Assembly (NCBI GenBank): GCA_965178125.1
Contig: OZ237773.1
Coordinates: 310,001 to 374,000 of the forward strand
Direction: 5' to 3'
DNA length: 64,000 nucleotides
Origin: Bilabrum cf. latius
Taxonomy: Eukaryota; Bigyra: Bicosoecida; Bigyra; Bicosoecida
Of the stretch, positions 47,912 to 59,543 are shown in pieces (the stretch's first letter is position 1; each line of letters begins with the position of its first letter). The notes beneath the pieces were generated by a model. The model saw only the letters and a list, made by a program, of their open reading frames with translations. It did not search any database and was not told where the DNA came from. The translations under genes and the position numbers were made by a program.

Positions 47912-50900
47912 TCATTTGGGTGGTGGCCCAGGCGGCGGGCCTCGTGGCGGAGGCCCCCTGCCCCCTGCCCGTGGGGGACCAGGCGGGGGCGGCCCACCAC
48001 CCCCTGTCGCCCCTGGTGCCCCGGGCGGGGGTCTTGCCGCCCTTGGGGGACCGGGACCCGGCCGGCCCCCTGGCGGAGCCCCCCTGCCCCCTGCCCGTGG
48101 CGGCGGGACGAGTCCTGGTCCTGAGCTTGGAGGGGGGGGTGGGTGCGCCTCTGGCACGGGCGGTCCGGGGGGCGGACCCCTTGGCGGGGGTGCGTTTCCC
48201 GGGGGTGGACCACGGGGCGGATCCCTTGGCGGGGGCGCGTTTCCGGGGGGTGGACCACGGGGCGGATCCCTTGGCGGGGGCGCGTTTCCGGGGGGTGGAC
48301 CACGGGGCGGACCCCCGGGTGGGGGCAGCCGACCCCCAGGGGAGGGCCCTGGCGGGGGCGGCCTCGCTCCAACCAGGGCCTTGGGAGGCCCATTCGGCTA
48401 CCCAGCCCCAGCCCCAGGCCCGGCACCAGGACCAGGTGGAGGCGGAGGCGGCGATATGCTGGATTTGGCAGGGTTGGAGGCAGGGGCTGGTGGTGCACCC
48501 GGGGCACTGGGGGGTGGCGGTCTCCCGCGCCCCAGTCTGGCCCTACCCCTGCCAGCGGGTCTATTCGCTTCTGACTGCCCCACAACCGCCTGCTCCTTCC
48601 GCTTCTCCTGCTCTGCCTGTTTCTTGGCTTCCTGCTGCTCCCTCCACGCCTTCATCGCACCGCTGCCAGTCCGGCTCCGGGTCCGTCCCCTAGACCGGAT
48701 CCCCTCCATGGCGGCCTCTTCGTCCTACTAGCCGCCCTGTGGCTGTGGCTGTGCCAGGGGCTGGGGCTGTGCCGGCGGAGGCGGGGGTGATTTCAGTGCC
48801 TGCGAGGGTGGCTTCGCTGGCTGGCCCTTGCTCGGCGGGGGGGGCGGCGAGGGCGAGGACTTGGGCGGCTTGGGACCCTTGGCATGGGGCTTGGATCGCG
48901 GTGGGCCCATCCCGGGCGGGGCCTGTGCCAGTGCCGGTTGCTGCTCCCTTGCAGGCGGCGCGGGGCCCATACCTCTGCCCATGCCTCTGCCAGCCACTAC
49001 ATCCCCATCCCCATCCCCATCCCCCTCTTGTCCTCCCACTGCCGCCTGCTCGTCCTCGACCTAGTCGCCCGCATCCCCGCTCTTGCTCTCAGAGGCCCCT
49101 GCGCCCCTCGGAGCAGATGGCGGCTCCCTCGGTCTGAGCCTGGAGGCAGTCGGAGTCGGGGGCGGCGGCGCACCCTATCCCTATCCCTCGCCGGCATGAT
49201 CATCATCGGGAGCACGTGGTACACGGGGCTTGGGTGTTGCCATCCCTGGTGGCGGGGTGGCGCCCCCTCCTACTGCCCCACCGTAGTCGTCATCGTCGTT
49301 CTCCATGGCACCGCCGGTGTCGAGGCTGCCTGCCGCGCCGGGCCCAAGCGCTGCTCTGGCCCTCTTCTCCTCTTCCTTCTTCTTCTTGGCTGCGAGCTTG
49401 GCCGCTTTCCTGGCCTTCTTGGCTGCCTTTTCGGCTTTCTTGGCTGCCTTCTTCTCGGCCTCTTTCCTCTTGGTCTCTGCCTTCTTGCGCTCCTTCTCTG
49501 CTTTCTCCAGGTCCGCGTTGTACTTGCCTACCGTAGATTTCATCGTCTCCACGAAGTTGCACCACTGAGGGAAGAACTTCTCCGGTTTCTGGTCGTCCTC
49601 CTCCACCTCGCCCATGTACTTGCACGTCTTCTGAAACGCCCCGACCATGTTGTCGAACCGCTGCTGCACTGCGTCTGCCCGTCTCCTTGCGTCTTCGCAA
49701 AAGGCCCCCAGCGCCCGGATGAACGTCTCGTCACCCTTCTCTCTCGCCTTTTCCAGGGTCTTGTTGAGCGTGTCGGCGCTCTTCGCGATGGCCTTGACGC
49801 CCATCTCGGGCTTGTCCATGGTGGCTCCTTTGCAGTCGAAGGTCCTGGGGAACTTCGAGGTGATGTCCAGCAGGTGGGGCCGCTTGCGAGCCAGCGCCTC
49901 CACGATGTACCGCAGGGCGGTTTTCTTGGTGTCCTTGGCCGTCTTGGTGTCTGCGATGGCCTGCAGCCCGGATAGCTTGATCCCTTTGGCTCCCGCTTTC
50001 TTGGTGCCCTTGTGCAAGATCTCGCTGAAGGGCAGGATCACGCCCAGGAGAAGCTCCTTGAGCTCGGGGTTCTCGAACTCTTCGCACGCATCCGCGATCT
50101 GCTTGATGGCCGCTATGGCCTCGTCTTCCTGCTCCTCGAAGTTCTCGCTGATGAGCATGCACTGCAGTCTGTCGGCGAGCAGTGGCACGTCCTTGATCGC
50201 GTACACGAACTGCTCGGGCATATCCATGCGGTCGAACTCCTCCGGCTTGTGCTCGTTGGCCTTGGCCAGGTGCGCCGCCTCTGGCACGTTGGCGGCCAGC
50301 ACGGCGATGCCCTCGCCGCCTCCCAGGCCCTCCAGGTCCATGTCCTGGATCATCTCGGCCGTCTGCTTGAACCCGATCTTCTTGAACCCGTTGGCTGCGA
50401 ATGAGAGGGCCTGCTTGTACTTGCCGTCGAAGTCCAGGAACTTGACTACGCTCGGCTTGGCCTTCTTCTTCTTCTTTTTGTCACCCTTGCCTCCCTTGCC
50501 CCCCTTCTTGCCCTTCTTTTTCTTCTTCTTCTGCGGTGGCATGAACATGTCCTTGATGTCCGGGAACAGCTCCTTCATCGCCTTCCGGTCGTTCCTGATC
50601 TTCTTGGTGTCGTGCCAGATGGTACCCTCGGGGGACTTGATGGCGGCGAAGTGGATCTGGCGCATCTTGGGGCCGGCCTTCTTCTTCTTGGGCTTCTCCG
50701 GCTTGTACCCCTTGGGCTTGCCCTTGGTGCGGTGCTCCGTCACGAACACGCCCAGTGCGAACGCCTTGGTGACATGCCTGTCCTGGGCCTGGATGCGGGC
50801 AGCGCGCATCAGCAGCCCAAGCGCGAAGGTCTTGCAGGCCCGGTTCCTCCGGATGCGGTGCCTCCAGCACATGAGCGGCAGGCCCAGGGCCATGAGCTTG

Positions 50901-53900
50901 TTGGCCCGGATCCTGAGCGTCTATTTCCTGACCGCCATGAGGCCGGCACCCACCACCATGAGCTTGGCAGCCATTTTCCTCCTCTGCCTCGCGCGGATCT
51001 GCTGCGCCACCATCCCCAGGAACATGAACTTTGCGGCGGAGCGGCCCTGTCTGCGCTTGGAGCCCAACGATTTGAAGAGGCCCATGGCCAGCAGCTTACC
51101 CCGCAGCATACCGAAGATGTCGTTGGCATTCATCATCACGGCCTTCAGCCGCCTGTTATTGGGGTTATCGATGGCCCGCGCGAGACCGGGCTGCGCGACG
51201 GCCTGTTCCCGGTCGCCCTCAGGGAGTAGGTCACCGTAGAAGCTCTTGCCCCGCTGGATGCGGCCCCTCCCCCTCCCCGCACCGTCTCCGCCGGGCCCAC
51301 CCTCCTCGTACTCGCCCCCGCCCGCGCCCGCACCGCTCGCTGCCCCGGTACCCGCCCGATGGCCTCCGCCACCGGTCTGCTGCCCGAAATTCTCCGGGAT
51401 CGGCTTGTCGGAGAAATATTTCCTCCGCTCCACCTCCTCCCTGAGCGCCTGTTTGGCCGCCTCTGCGTCGTCCAGCTGCTTCTGGTAGTCCCCCGCCAGC
51501 GCCTCTGCCTCCTCCGCCCTCCCCTCCGCTTCCTCCACCATGGCCTGCAGCTCGTCCTGCTCCACCTGCTCCCCGATGTTCGTCACGTCCTCTTCGGATA
51601 TGCCCGACATGCCCAGGGCCGTGGACACGTCGTACTTGACCCGGCTCACCAGCTCGAACAGCGCTCTCCGGGCCACCTGCACCTCAGGGTGGTCAGAGGC
51701 CTCCCCCTCCTGGGACTTGGCGATCGTCCACACCGCGTCCCGCAGTCCGTCCCTCAGCTGTTTGAGGTCGGCCACGGGCATCTGGCTCGCCGCCTCGGCG
51801 CCTGGATCCACTGCCACCGGATTGCCCTCTCCGTCCACGCGACTCGCGCCCCCCGCCGCCTGGGCCGCCGCTCTGTTCTCCGCCAGGGTGGCCAGAGTGG
51901 CCATGGATCCGGCCAGCTCCGTGGCAACGTACTTGAGGGCCCCCATCGCCTCATCCGCTGTGTCGAAGTGCGTCGCGTGGCCCTCCAGCTCCTCCTCTTC
52001 CACGCCCAAATCGGGGTAGTCCAGGTCGCCCAGCACGGCCAGCTGCCCGCCCGCGCGGCTGGCACGGCCGGACCCAGACCGGGGAGTGCCTGGCCCTGCA
52101 TCCGTCCCCGTGCGGGACCGTCCTCTTGACCTCCGGCTTGGCATCCTGCGGAACGACATGGACCCCCGGGGGGTCCCCCCCGATCCCCCAGGGGTGTCCC
52201 CATCTCCTGCAGGGGTGCCCCACCCTTCCCCGTCGGGACCCCCTTCGGAGTCCTCTCCGCTCCAGGGGCTGCCGGGCCTGACCCCACGCACCCCTGGAGG
52301 GGGACCGCTGCCGTTACCCCCGTGTGGGGTATAATACCCTGGCCCCGGCCCCGCTCCGATCCCGTCACCTTCGGTGCCCCATTCTCGTCCCCCGCTGGCC
52401 GCACCACCAGGCCCATATCCCTCACCGCCTACCCCGTAACCTTCAGCGCCCCCAGGCCCGTACCCCAGGTCCCCCCCTACACCCGCACCACCACCACCGC
52501 CGCCCCCGCCGAACATGCTCTCCGCCGCCATCCGAGCGATGTCATACCCTGCAGCCTCCTGCTCCGCCCCAAGAGGAGCATCCATGCCCCCACCGAACCG
52601 CAAACCAGCTCTAGCACCATCGCCCCCGCCGGGTCCATACCCTCCCCCTGCAGCACCTCCATCATCGCCAGGCCCCCAGCCCGGCCCGTCCTGCACGCCC
52701 ATATCGGGACCACTGCCAGGCCCCATGCCTTGTCCTCTTCCTCCTTCTCTTCCTCTATCTTCACTTTCCCCTACTTCCTGATTCGCCCCCATAGGACCGT
52801 ACCCTTGCTCGTACCCCCCCGCGGTTGCTTGCCCTCGTCCTTGCCCCTGTACTTGCCATTGCTACCCCATGCCCTGATCCGACCAGCCTTGGCCTTCTTG
52901 ACCCCCCTGAGGCCCGCCCCGCACCCCACCATGCTGCGGGGAAACCCCGTATGGTGCATTGTCCCCGCTCCCATACTACCCACCGTCCTCACTTTCTCCA
53001 AGCCCCTCGGGACCGACACCCGGGCCGGGGCCAGCGCCGGCGCCTGCCGCTGCACGGCCCCCGTATGCTCCATCTGGGCCCCCAGGCCCGCCCACCACGT
53101 CGCTCTGCGAAGAATACTGGTCAAACCCGCCAAATCCACCGGTGGATTCGACCTGCCCTGCTCCGACGGCACCGCTGCCGGGCTCCCCACCGTCAGCAAC
53201 GTCTCTGCTACTGCCAGCCCCACTAGCCGATCCACCACCCGCCTGTGCCTATCTGAGCTTTGCGTGCAGCACCATTTCCCTCTGTTTGGCCTGTACCTGC
53301 ATGCGCTGCATGGCCTGTGCAGTGGCCATGTAATGCTGCTGCACATGCTGCAGCATAGCTGCCTGTTGCTGGGCGGCTGCTGCGTATGCCGCCATTTGCT
53401 GCTACATGGCGGCAGCACCCACGCCCCCGCCCATGCCACCCATGCCCATGCTTGCACCCATGGGCCCGGCACCCGTGTCGTCATCAAAATCACCGTCGTC
53501 GCCCATGGGACCCATGCCGCCCATCCCCCCATCATCGTCATCGTAATCCCCATCGATCTCACCAGTACCGTCCATGTCAGGTCCATACCCACCACCGGCC
53601 TCCCCAAACATCGCACCGCCCATCCCGCTCCCGCCGTTGCTTAGGTCAGGACCCATCCCACCCGCGTACATGCCCATTCCCATGTTCATGCCCCCGCCAC
53701 CACCTCGTCGCCTGCCCCGCCCTCGACCTCCTCCGCCTCCTCCGCCAGACGAGTCGGAGTCGTCGCTGTCATCTTCATCGCTGTCCGAGTCATACGACTC
53801 GTCATCGTCGCTGCTGACGTCTGACCCAGACCCGGACCCGGAATCGGAATCTCGCCCAGAGCTGTCTTCCTCCGGACCCTCCTGCTCCTCCGAGCCCGAG

Positions 53901-55318
53901 CCCCGCTTGGACTCCTGCCAGCCCCGTGCACCGCCCCTTGCCGCCCCTCTTGCGCCTGCGCGCCTCAAGGACCTGCTTCTTCCTCTACTTCTTCCGCCTG
54001 TCCCACTCCTGGTGCCACCGCCACCGCCACCGCCACGGTACCCTTCCTCTTCGTCGCTCGAGCCCTCCGCCCCTGTGCCAAAGACGATTCCACCACCACC
54101 ACCACTGTTCCCTGCATTGGGACCCCCGCCCCCCGCACGGGGACTGCCCGAGCCCATGGCCGCCGAGTCCCCAAGGGCCGCTGCAAGCCCACTCAGGGAA
54201 GACGACGATCCGGCGCCGCGCATTGCGGAACCGGTCGGTGTGCCAGAGGGCAGGGTGTGCTGGTGCTGGTCCTGGGCCGATGCAGATGCAGACGCCCCCG
54301 CGCTGCCGACCACCGGCGGGGGCAGGCTCGGGGGCCGCGGCGCGAACTTTTTCTTGCCGTCGGGACCTACGAGCCCCGCGTCACCGCTCGGCTGCCCCTG
54401 GTCATGCCCCTGGCCTAGATTTCGTCGCCCACCATCCTCTGGTTGGTCTGACCCAGGGGCCTGCGGCAGGGGTTTTAGGACGGGCTTCCTTCCTTCCGCC
54501 TTCGCCCTGGCCCCTTCCGCCATGCGGGCCGCTTGCACGGTCTGCATATGGTCCTCCCCGAGCTCAGCCCGCCTGATCCTGTATGCCGACTGGAACTTGG
54601 CCGCCGCATCTGCTGGCTGCTTGAGCCGCAGGAACAGCTTGCCTTGCTCGTAGTCCATGCTGGCAATTTCGGTTCTGGAGCCTGTTCCACTGCTCCTTAG
54701 GGAATCCCTAGCGTGCTCGAGCAGCTCGATCGCGACCTCCAGCCCCGCGCCAGGAGCCGCAGCCGCGAGGGTGCCTGCAAACCGGTAGGTCTCGGTGAGC
54801 GTGGGGTCCCCCTGCTAGAGGCACGCCTCTCGAATGTCCAGCGCCCGCCGCATGTATCCGAACGCCTCTCCCGCCCTGCCCATCTTTAGCTCGCAGCTGC
54901 ACGCCCGCACCCACAGCTCGGCTGCGTCTGGCTGGTCCCGGCCGAACTCGTCCTCGACGTGCTCTGCGTACGTACGGTACACTTCTAGCGCTTTCTAAAG
55001 CTGCGGAGGTTGCAGCTCTTCTTCGCAAGCGTATGCGCAGTGCCCGTACACTGCCGAGTTCTCGCGAAATCGAGGCGACGGGTCCTCGCGCACCAACCGG
55101 GCTGCCCTATGAAAGAACCACGCCGAGGCCGCTGCATCACCTTCCAGCTGCCATGCATGGGCAGCAAGAATCAATATTTGCAAGTGCCTTTTTCTCTGGA
55201 ATCCGCTGTACGTGATTAACGCGCTGCGAAGTGATGCCATGCCGTACGCCACCGCGCCGAACTCGTCGCCGTTGCGAAAGCTGCGGATTGCCTCTTTGCG
55301 CAGTTCTTTTTCTTCCAT
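47912..55318 (-). CDS. Giant TPR-formin with C-terminal proline-rich tract
   Basis: One frame of 2,468 aa, ATG at 55318 to TGA at 47912-47914, crossed by 13 TAGs: 54995, 54815, 53402, 53249, 52976, 52862, 50921, 49181, 49175, 49061, 48728, 48725, 48398. N-terminal about 210 residues: TPR-like helices (FRNGDEFGAVAYGMASLR, ALEVYRTYAEHVEDEFG, AYRIRRAELGEDHMQTV). Then disordered Gly/Asp/Met regions, a Gln-rich stretch (M-x-QQMAAYAAAAQQQ), a coiled coil (51400-51700) and basic IQ-like helices. FH2 at about residues 1510-1950: PKMRQIHFAAI, PEQFVYAIKDVPLLADRL, GIKLSGLQAIADTKTAKDTKKTALRYIVEA, RPHLLDI. A Lys/Glu tail and a roughly 400-residue polyproline region follow. Formins nucleate and elongate actin; proline tracts recruit profilin. 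Having the proline tract after FH2 is unusual. Confidence 0.88.
48181..48315 (-). repeat. Three 45-bp repeats in the proline-rich tail of the formin
   Basis: Near-identical 45-bp units encode a 15-residue GPPPGNAPP-PRDPPR-type repeat on the minus strand. Confidence 0.92.
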
Positions 55319-55956
55319 AGCAAGCAAATCTTGTGGGTCTGCGCGATGTGTAGCATTCAGAAAATTGGGACGTTGCGGACGTGCAAAGCTTTCTCAGTTT
55401 GGCAGGACATTTCGAGTCCAGCCACTCACTTCCGTCGAAAATGCCATACCGACACTCTTCTCGATGTGTTTGCATCCAGTCTTCAAACTAGGCGTCCGCA
55501 CTGCGGAAGAAACGTTGCAAGTCGTGCACAAAGAGGGGATACTTTCAAGCAGGGTGGCTTGCTGCACCGGAATCGATTGCCGGCATTCCAAATTGCTAAC
55601 CTCGCGTAGCCGACCGACTCGCAAAGCCTGCACAGTCGTGTGGCTGCCCGGCCTGTCACCGGGCAGACCATGCCAGGCGGCGCTGGGGCCACCATGTTTT
55701 GCGCAACACTCTGCCCCAACTGTCGAAACACTGAATTATGCCGGAATGGCACGCAACTTGCTTGCGGACGCCGCGACCGCGACAGGTCACAGTGCTAAAT
55801 ACGCGACCACATGGCGAAAAGGGATTAGACTGCTTGCATGATTAGACTGCTTGCACGATTCAATCGTGCCACTGCATCGAAACATGTTGTGCGCATCCAA
55901 GACTGCGAGTCTGGCGGGCGCGAGCCGCAGGCCCTGAACAGGCCCCGAGTCCAAGG
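55319..55956. other. Intergenic region upstream of the formin
   Basis: About 640 bp between the formin start and the stop of the leucine-rich gene. The formin frame stays open upstream of its ATG only to a TGA at 55394-55396. Nothing else is supported. Confidence 0.4.
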
Positions 55957-58314
55957 TCAACCCACCGAGTCATGGTGAACTGCGCTGGCTCGAAACAGGG
56001 ACAGCCACTGCCTCCGTGCCCTGCCTTCTGCCTTCTAAAAGGCCCTCCAGCGCTTGATCACTCGCTCCCATGCCATCTTCCTGGTGAGAGCCGCTTCATA
56101 CGACCAGGTGAAATCCCGCAGGTCCTCAGAGATGCCCCACCTGCCCATGTTCAAGGCACCCAACTCGCCCTCTCCCGCCCCCTCACCTTCGCCATCACTC
56201 TCCAGATCCTCCCAACTAGCCATTGCGCCTCGCAGGATCTCATCCCAGTCCCCATCGCTGTCCGGCTCCCTGAAATCCGGATCTGCTGCCCCCTGCAAAC
56301 TAGTGTAGAAAAGCTATCCCTCCCCGTCCAGCCGCTCGCACTCACGCATCAATACCCTCAGTGCATCGTGCGCGCCCCCGCACACCATGGCGGCAATCGG
56401 ATACTCCCCATCCTTCCAGCGGCTGCCTGTCCATGCCCCGCCGTTCCTACCGGAGCCAACTTCCTCTGGACTCACGTTGCACCCGCTCTCCAGCCCAGTG
56501 GCCATGCCATCAATGAGGACGGCGAGGGGCAGCACTGCCACGGCCCCCTCTTGCGGTGCACCGTCATCCATCGTTGCAACGTCCAGGAGATCCGCTCTCG
56601 CCAGATCCTCGACACTACTCGCTGCGACCACCTCTCGCTTGAACCGATCCAGTGCATCGATGCAGAACTAAGCTGCATCCATCCCGGGGGTGTCTTCTGG
56701 AGCGCACAGAGAGGATGCATGATGGCTGGAAGGGGTGCCCCAAGCTGCTCGTGACAGTCTGGCGTGCCTCGGTGTGGCAACGCCCCGCTTTGCAAGGAGC
56801 TTGCCAAGCCACCACTGCCACTTCGGCACGCCCTCCACGACCTGCAGTGCCCTGCGCATGGCGATGGCAAGGTGCTCGGGTCCATCGGCGCCCTGCCTGA
56901 CCCAGTCCTGAAGAGGCTACAGCCTGTGCCACGCCTTGGTGCTGTATCTCTGGCCCTCGATCGGGCCACAGCTAGAGGATGCCCCTCCTTCAAACTACCT
57001 GTTGGACCCAGCCAGACTGTAGTCCACTATGGCTTTCACGAGGCATCGCCCGCCCGAGCTTGCTGCATCCTGCGTGCGCTTCTTGAGCATTTGGTGCTAG
57101 TCGGAGAATCGGCCCGTGAGTTCCAGGCTGAACGGCCGTGCGGGTCTCCCCATCGTCATATCCCGTTCTGCAAGTGCCTGCTCGTTGTCCCACTGCGATG
57201 CTAGCGTGCTCGTGTCGAACCACGCCTGGGCCATCTGAGGTGACTGGCTGCACGCGTGCGCGATGGTCGCAGATTCCAGCCATCCGCAGGTGCACTCCTT
57301 GGGCATCATTCTGTCGATGTCGGGGACCTGAATGCGACGGAGGTTCGGAGACAACCATATGGCCCCGAACACCGAGCCGTGCATCTGACCCTTCTTCCAG
57401 TCGCGGTCCAGATCCACCTCAGGCCTGGCGTCAGGCGAGTCGCCACGGCGGAATACAGGCGCGAAATCAACGTGCAGTTCTCGGAGGCGAGCATGCATGG
57501 GAATAGCACGGCATACAGCTTTGGCTAGGGATGAAAGCTTTCCCGAATACGGCCCCGGGTTGTGCTCCTAGATCCACAGGCTGATCAGGCTATCGTTCCA
57601 CTGGAGCATCGCGGACACGTCGGACTGCAGGCCCTTGGGAAGGTCCCGTAGCTCAATGTCGGTCACAGATTGGGTCAGCACCAACCCGCGAAGCATGGCT
57701 GCTGCGCAGTCCTTGCCCGCCTCGGGGTCCCTCAGGTGGAATACCTTGAGCCTCTTGGAGCGAGCGAGCGCCGCTCCCACTGCCTTGGCTGCTGCGAGGG
57801 GCCGCCGCGTTTTCGAGATCGTGTCGCGCAAGTAGAGTTTCTGCACGGGAAAGTTGTGCTCTATCATACCGAACAGCAGGTGAGCGAATGGGCTGTTCAT
57901 CTTCGTACTGTTTATGTTGAGCAGATGCCCGGCGCTCCCTTTGCTGCTCGGCTGCGGCGGAAGAATCGGCTCGCGGACTCGCGAAGGAAGCTCAAAGCTG
58001 CAGCCATCTATGAACACATCAAGGCGCTTGGTACCGCCCAATAGCGTTCCGAAAAAGTCAGCTAGGTGATTGCTTCGCCAAATGCACCGCACCATGTCAA
58101 TTTTTGCTACCGACTTGGACTGTGCAATTGCTCTTGCTAAGCCCTCCTCGGGATCCGCACAGACAATATCACAATTGAGCAGGTTCAGCTTGCTGACCCT
58201 GCGGCTCTTGGCGAGCAGGCTCGCAAATTGTGCCAGAACTTTTTGATCGTCGCGCTGTACTTGAATGGACAACGTACCAATTGAGACCCGCTTCCTTGCA
58301 GCCTAGCGCAGCAT
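55957..58314 (-). CDS. Leucine-rich (RNI-like) repeat protein
   Basis: 785 aa from ATG (58314) to TGA (55957-55959), with TAGs at 58303 (codon 4, MLR-x-AARK), 57568, 57097, 56995, 56917, 56668, 56314 and 56035. The N-terminal half has irregular leucine-rich repeats: SKLNLLNCDIVCADPEEGLARAIAQSKSVAKIDMV, KLYLRDTIS, LKVFHLRD, VTDIELRDLP, DSLISLWI, RELHVDF, LRRIQVPDID. The roughly 28-residue spacing and L-x-L-x-x-C/N pattern resemble RNI-type LRRs. The C-terminal half is helical with an acidic segment (DSDGEGEGAGEGE). Probably a protein-interaction scaffold; no catalytic domain is visible. Confidence 0.72.
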
Positions 58315-58585
58315 ACGACATGCTGCTGTACATGATACTATACCCTGCGTGCACATAATCCTTGACGCGTTGGTGACAGTTCTGGCATCGATGGAGGCGG
58401 GGTTTTCAAGCAGCGGCATACCAATTGCAAGGTTTACGTGCTTACAACAACACCAGGCATACCAAGTGCAGACATAATGCTGGTATTGAGACGTTCGGGG
58501 CTTGAACGGCCCGAGGTTTCTATCCCAGGCTATCGAAAGCGTTTCAAAAAAGTGCCGCTCGCTTTCCCTTCAAGTTGGTTCCGGT

Positions 58586-59156
58586 TTACGGGGATCGGCG
58601 CAGCCTCTCGGCAATAACCGGATCTGTAGTCCGTTCCCAAAAGGTCAGCAGTGGTTCCACTAAATCTCTTGCCAATCGAAGCGAGCCTATGTCTATGGAC
58701 CACCACATCTCGTAGCCGTCCTCTGTGTCACTCCTGGGCATGAAGAACCTGTGCCGCCTGTTACATACACGGCGGTCTGTAGTGGCTGAACAGCCCGAAC
58801 GGGGCGGGCTCGTGGTTGCCAACCCTGGCCATGTAGAGCACTCGCACCACCACCGACTAGATGCGGCTCAGAAACGTGTCTACGTCGATGCCAACATAGT
58901 CGTGCAGGACGTCTGCGAGAGGAGGGGGCAAGGAGAGAAACAGGTCAGCAAGGGGCTTGCCAGTGGGAAGGTTCGATGGGTGCAGGGAACAAGTAGGTTG
59001 GGTAGCAGGGGGCTGGTAGCTAGGCAGGCACGAGCCATCCTGGATCTTGTCATCATTGATTACGATGAAAGCTACGTGCGGCACGGCATGGCCAGGTGGG
59101 GAGGAGTGCCACTGCCCTCCTCGAGGGGCAATGTGGGGAGGAGAGGTGCCAGTCAT
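58586..59156 (-). CDS. Unresolved small gene; two frames need an intron or frameshift
   Basis: The upstream frame (59156 down to about 58750) includes ADVLHDYVGIDVDTFLSRI-x-SVVVVRVLYMARVGNHEPAPFGLFSHYR with a TAG at 58857. The downstream frame (to TAA at 58586-58588) reads NRRHRFFMPRSDTEDGYEMWWSIDIGSLRLARDLVEPLLTF. Both look protein-like but are in different frames. No clean GT-AG pair rejoined them in phase, so either an unusual intron, a sequencing indel or a pseudogene is involved. Product unknown. Confidence 0.4.
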
Positions 59157-59543
59157 ACGCGAAACCTCCGACTTTTCTCGTCCACCTCTATTTTCTCTCT
59201 CTCACATATTATATTATCTCTCTCCCGCTGCACTGCGCGTAGACCAGGATCTCGCCACCCGTCTGCGCGTGCCGCCCCATGTCTCCTTTCCATTGAACAT
59301 TCGGCTCAAATTAGTAGTAATTTTTCAATTTCACTTTTTTTCTTCTTGATGGTTTTAACACGCAACAAAGCACCTCATTTGCTCCGCCGGAGCCGCCGTG
59401 CCGCTCGTGAAGCGCGTGTCGCCGGCAGCATCCAGCCCTTCTGCTTTGTATACAACAGAGTTTTGTAAGTTTGTCGACCACAGTCGCCAAATTCAACAGA
59501 AGCTGTTGTATTACCTATTTGAAACCTCGAACTTGTGATAAAC
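59157..59543. other. Intergenic region upstream of the M8 protease gene
   Basis: 387 bp with pyrimidine-rich stretches (TCTCTCTCTC near 59195-59225, T-rich near 59320-59345). Likely promoter and 5' leader; no gene supported. Confidence 0.4.

Noticed and set aside
48143-48693. Plus-strand Gly-rich frame at the end of the formin
   Set aside because: Mirror of the polyproline codons on the minus strand.
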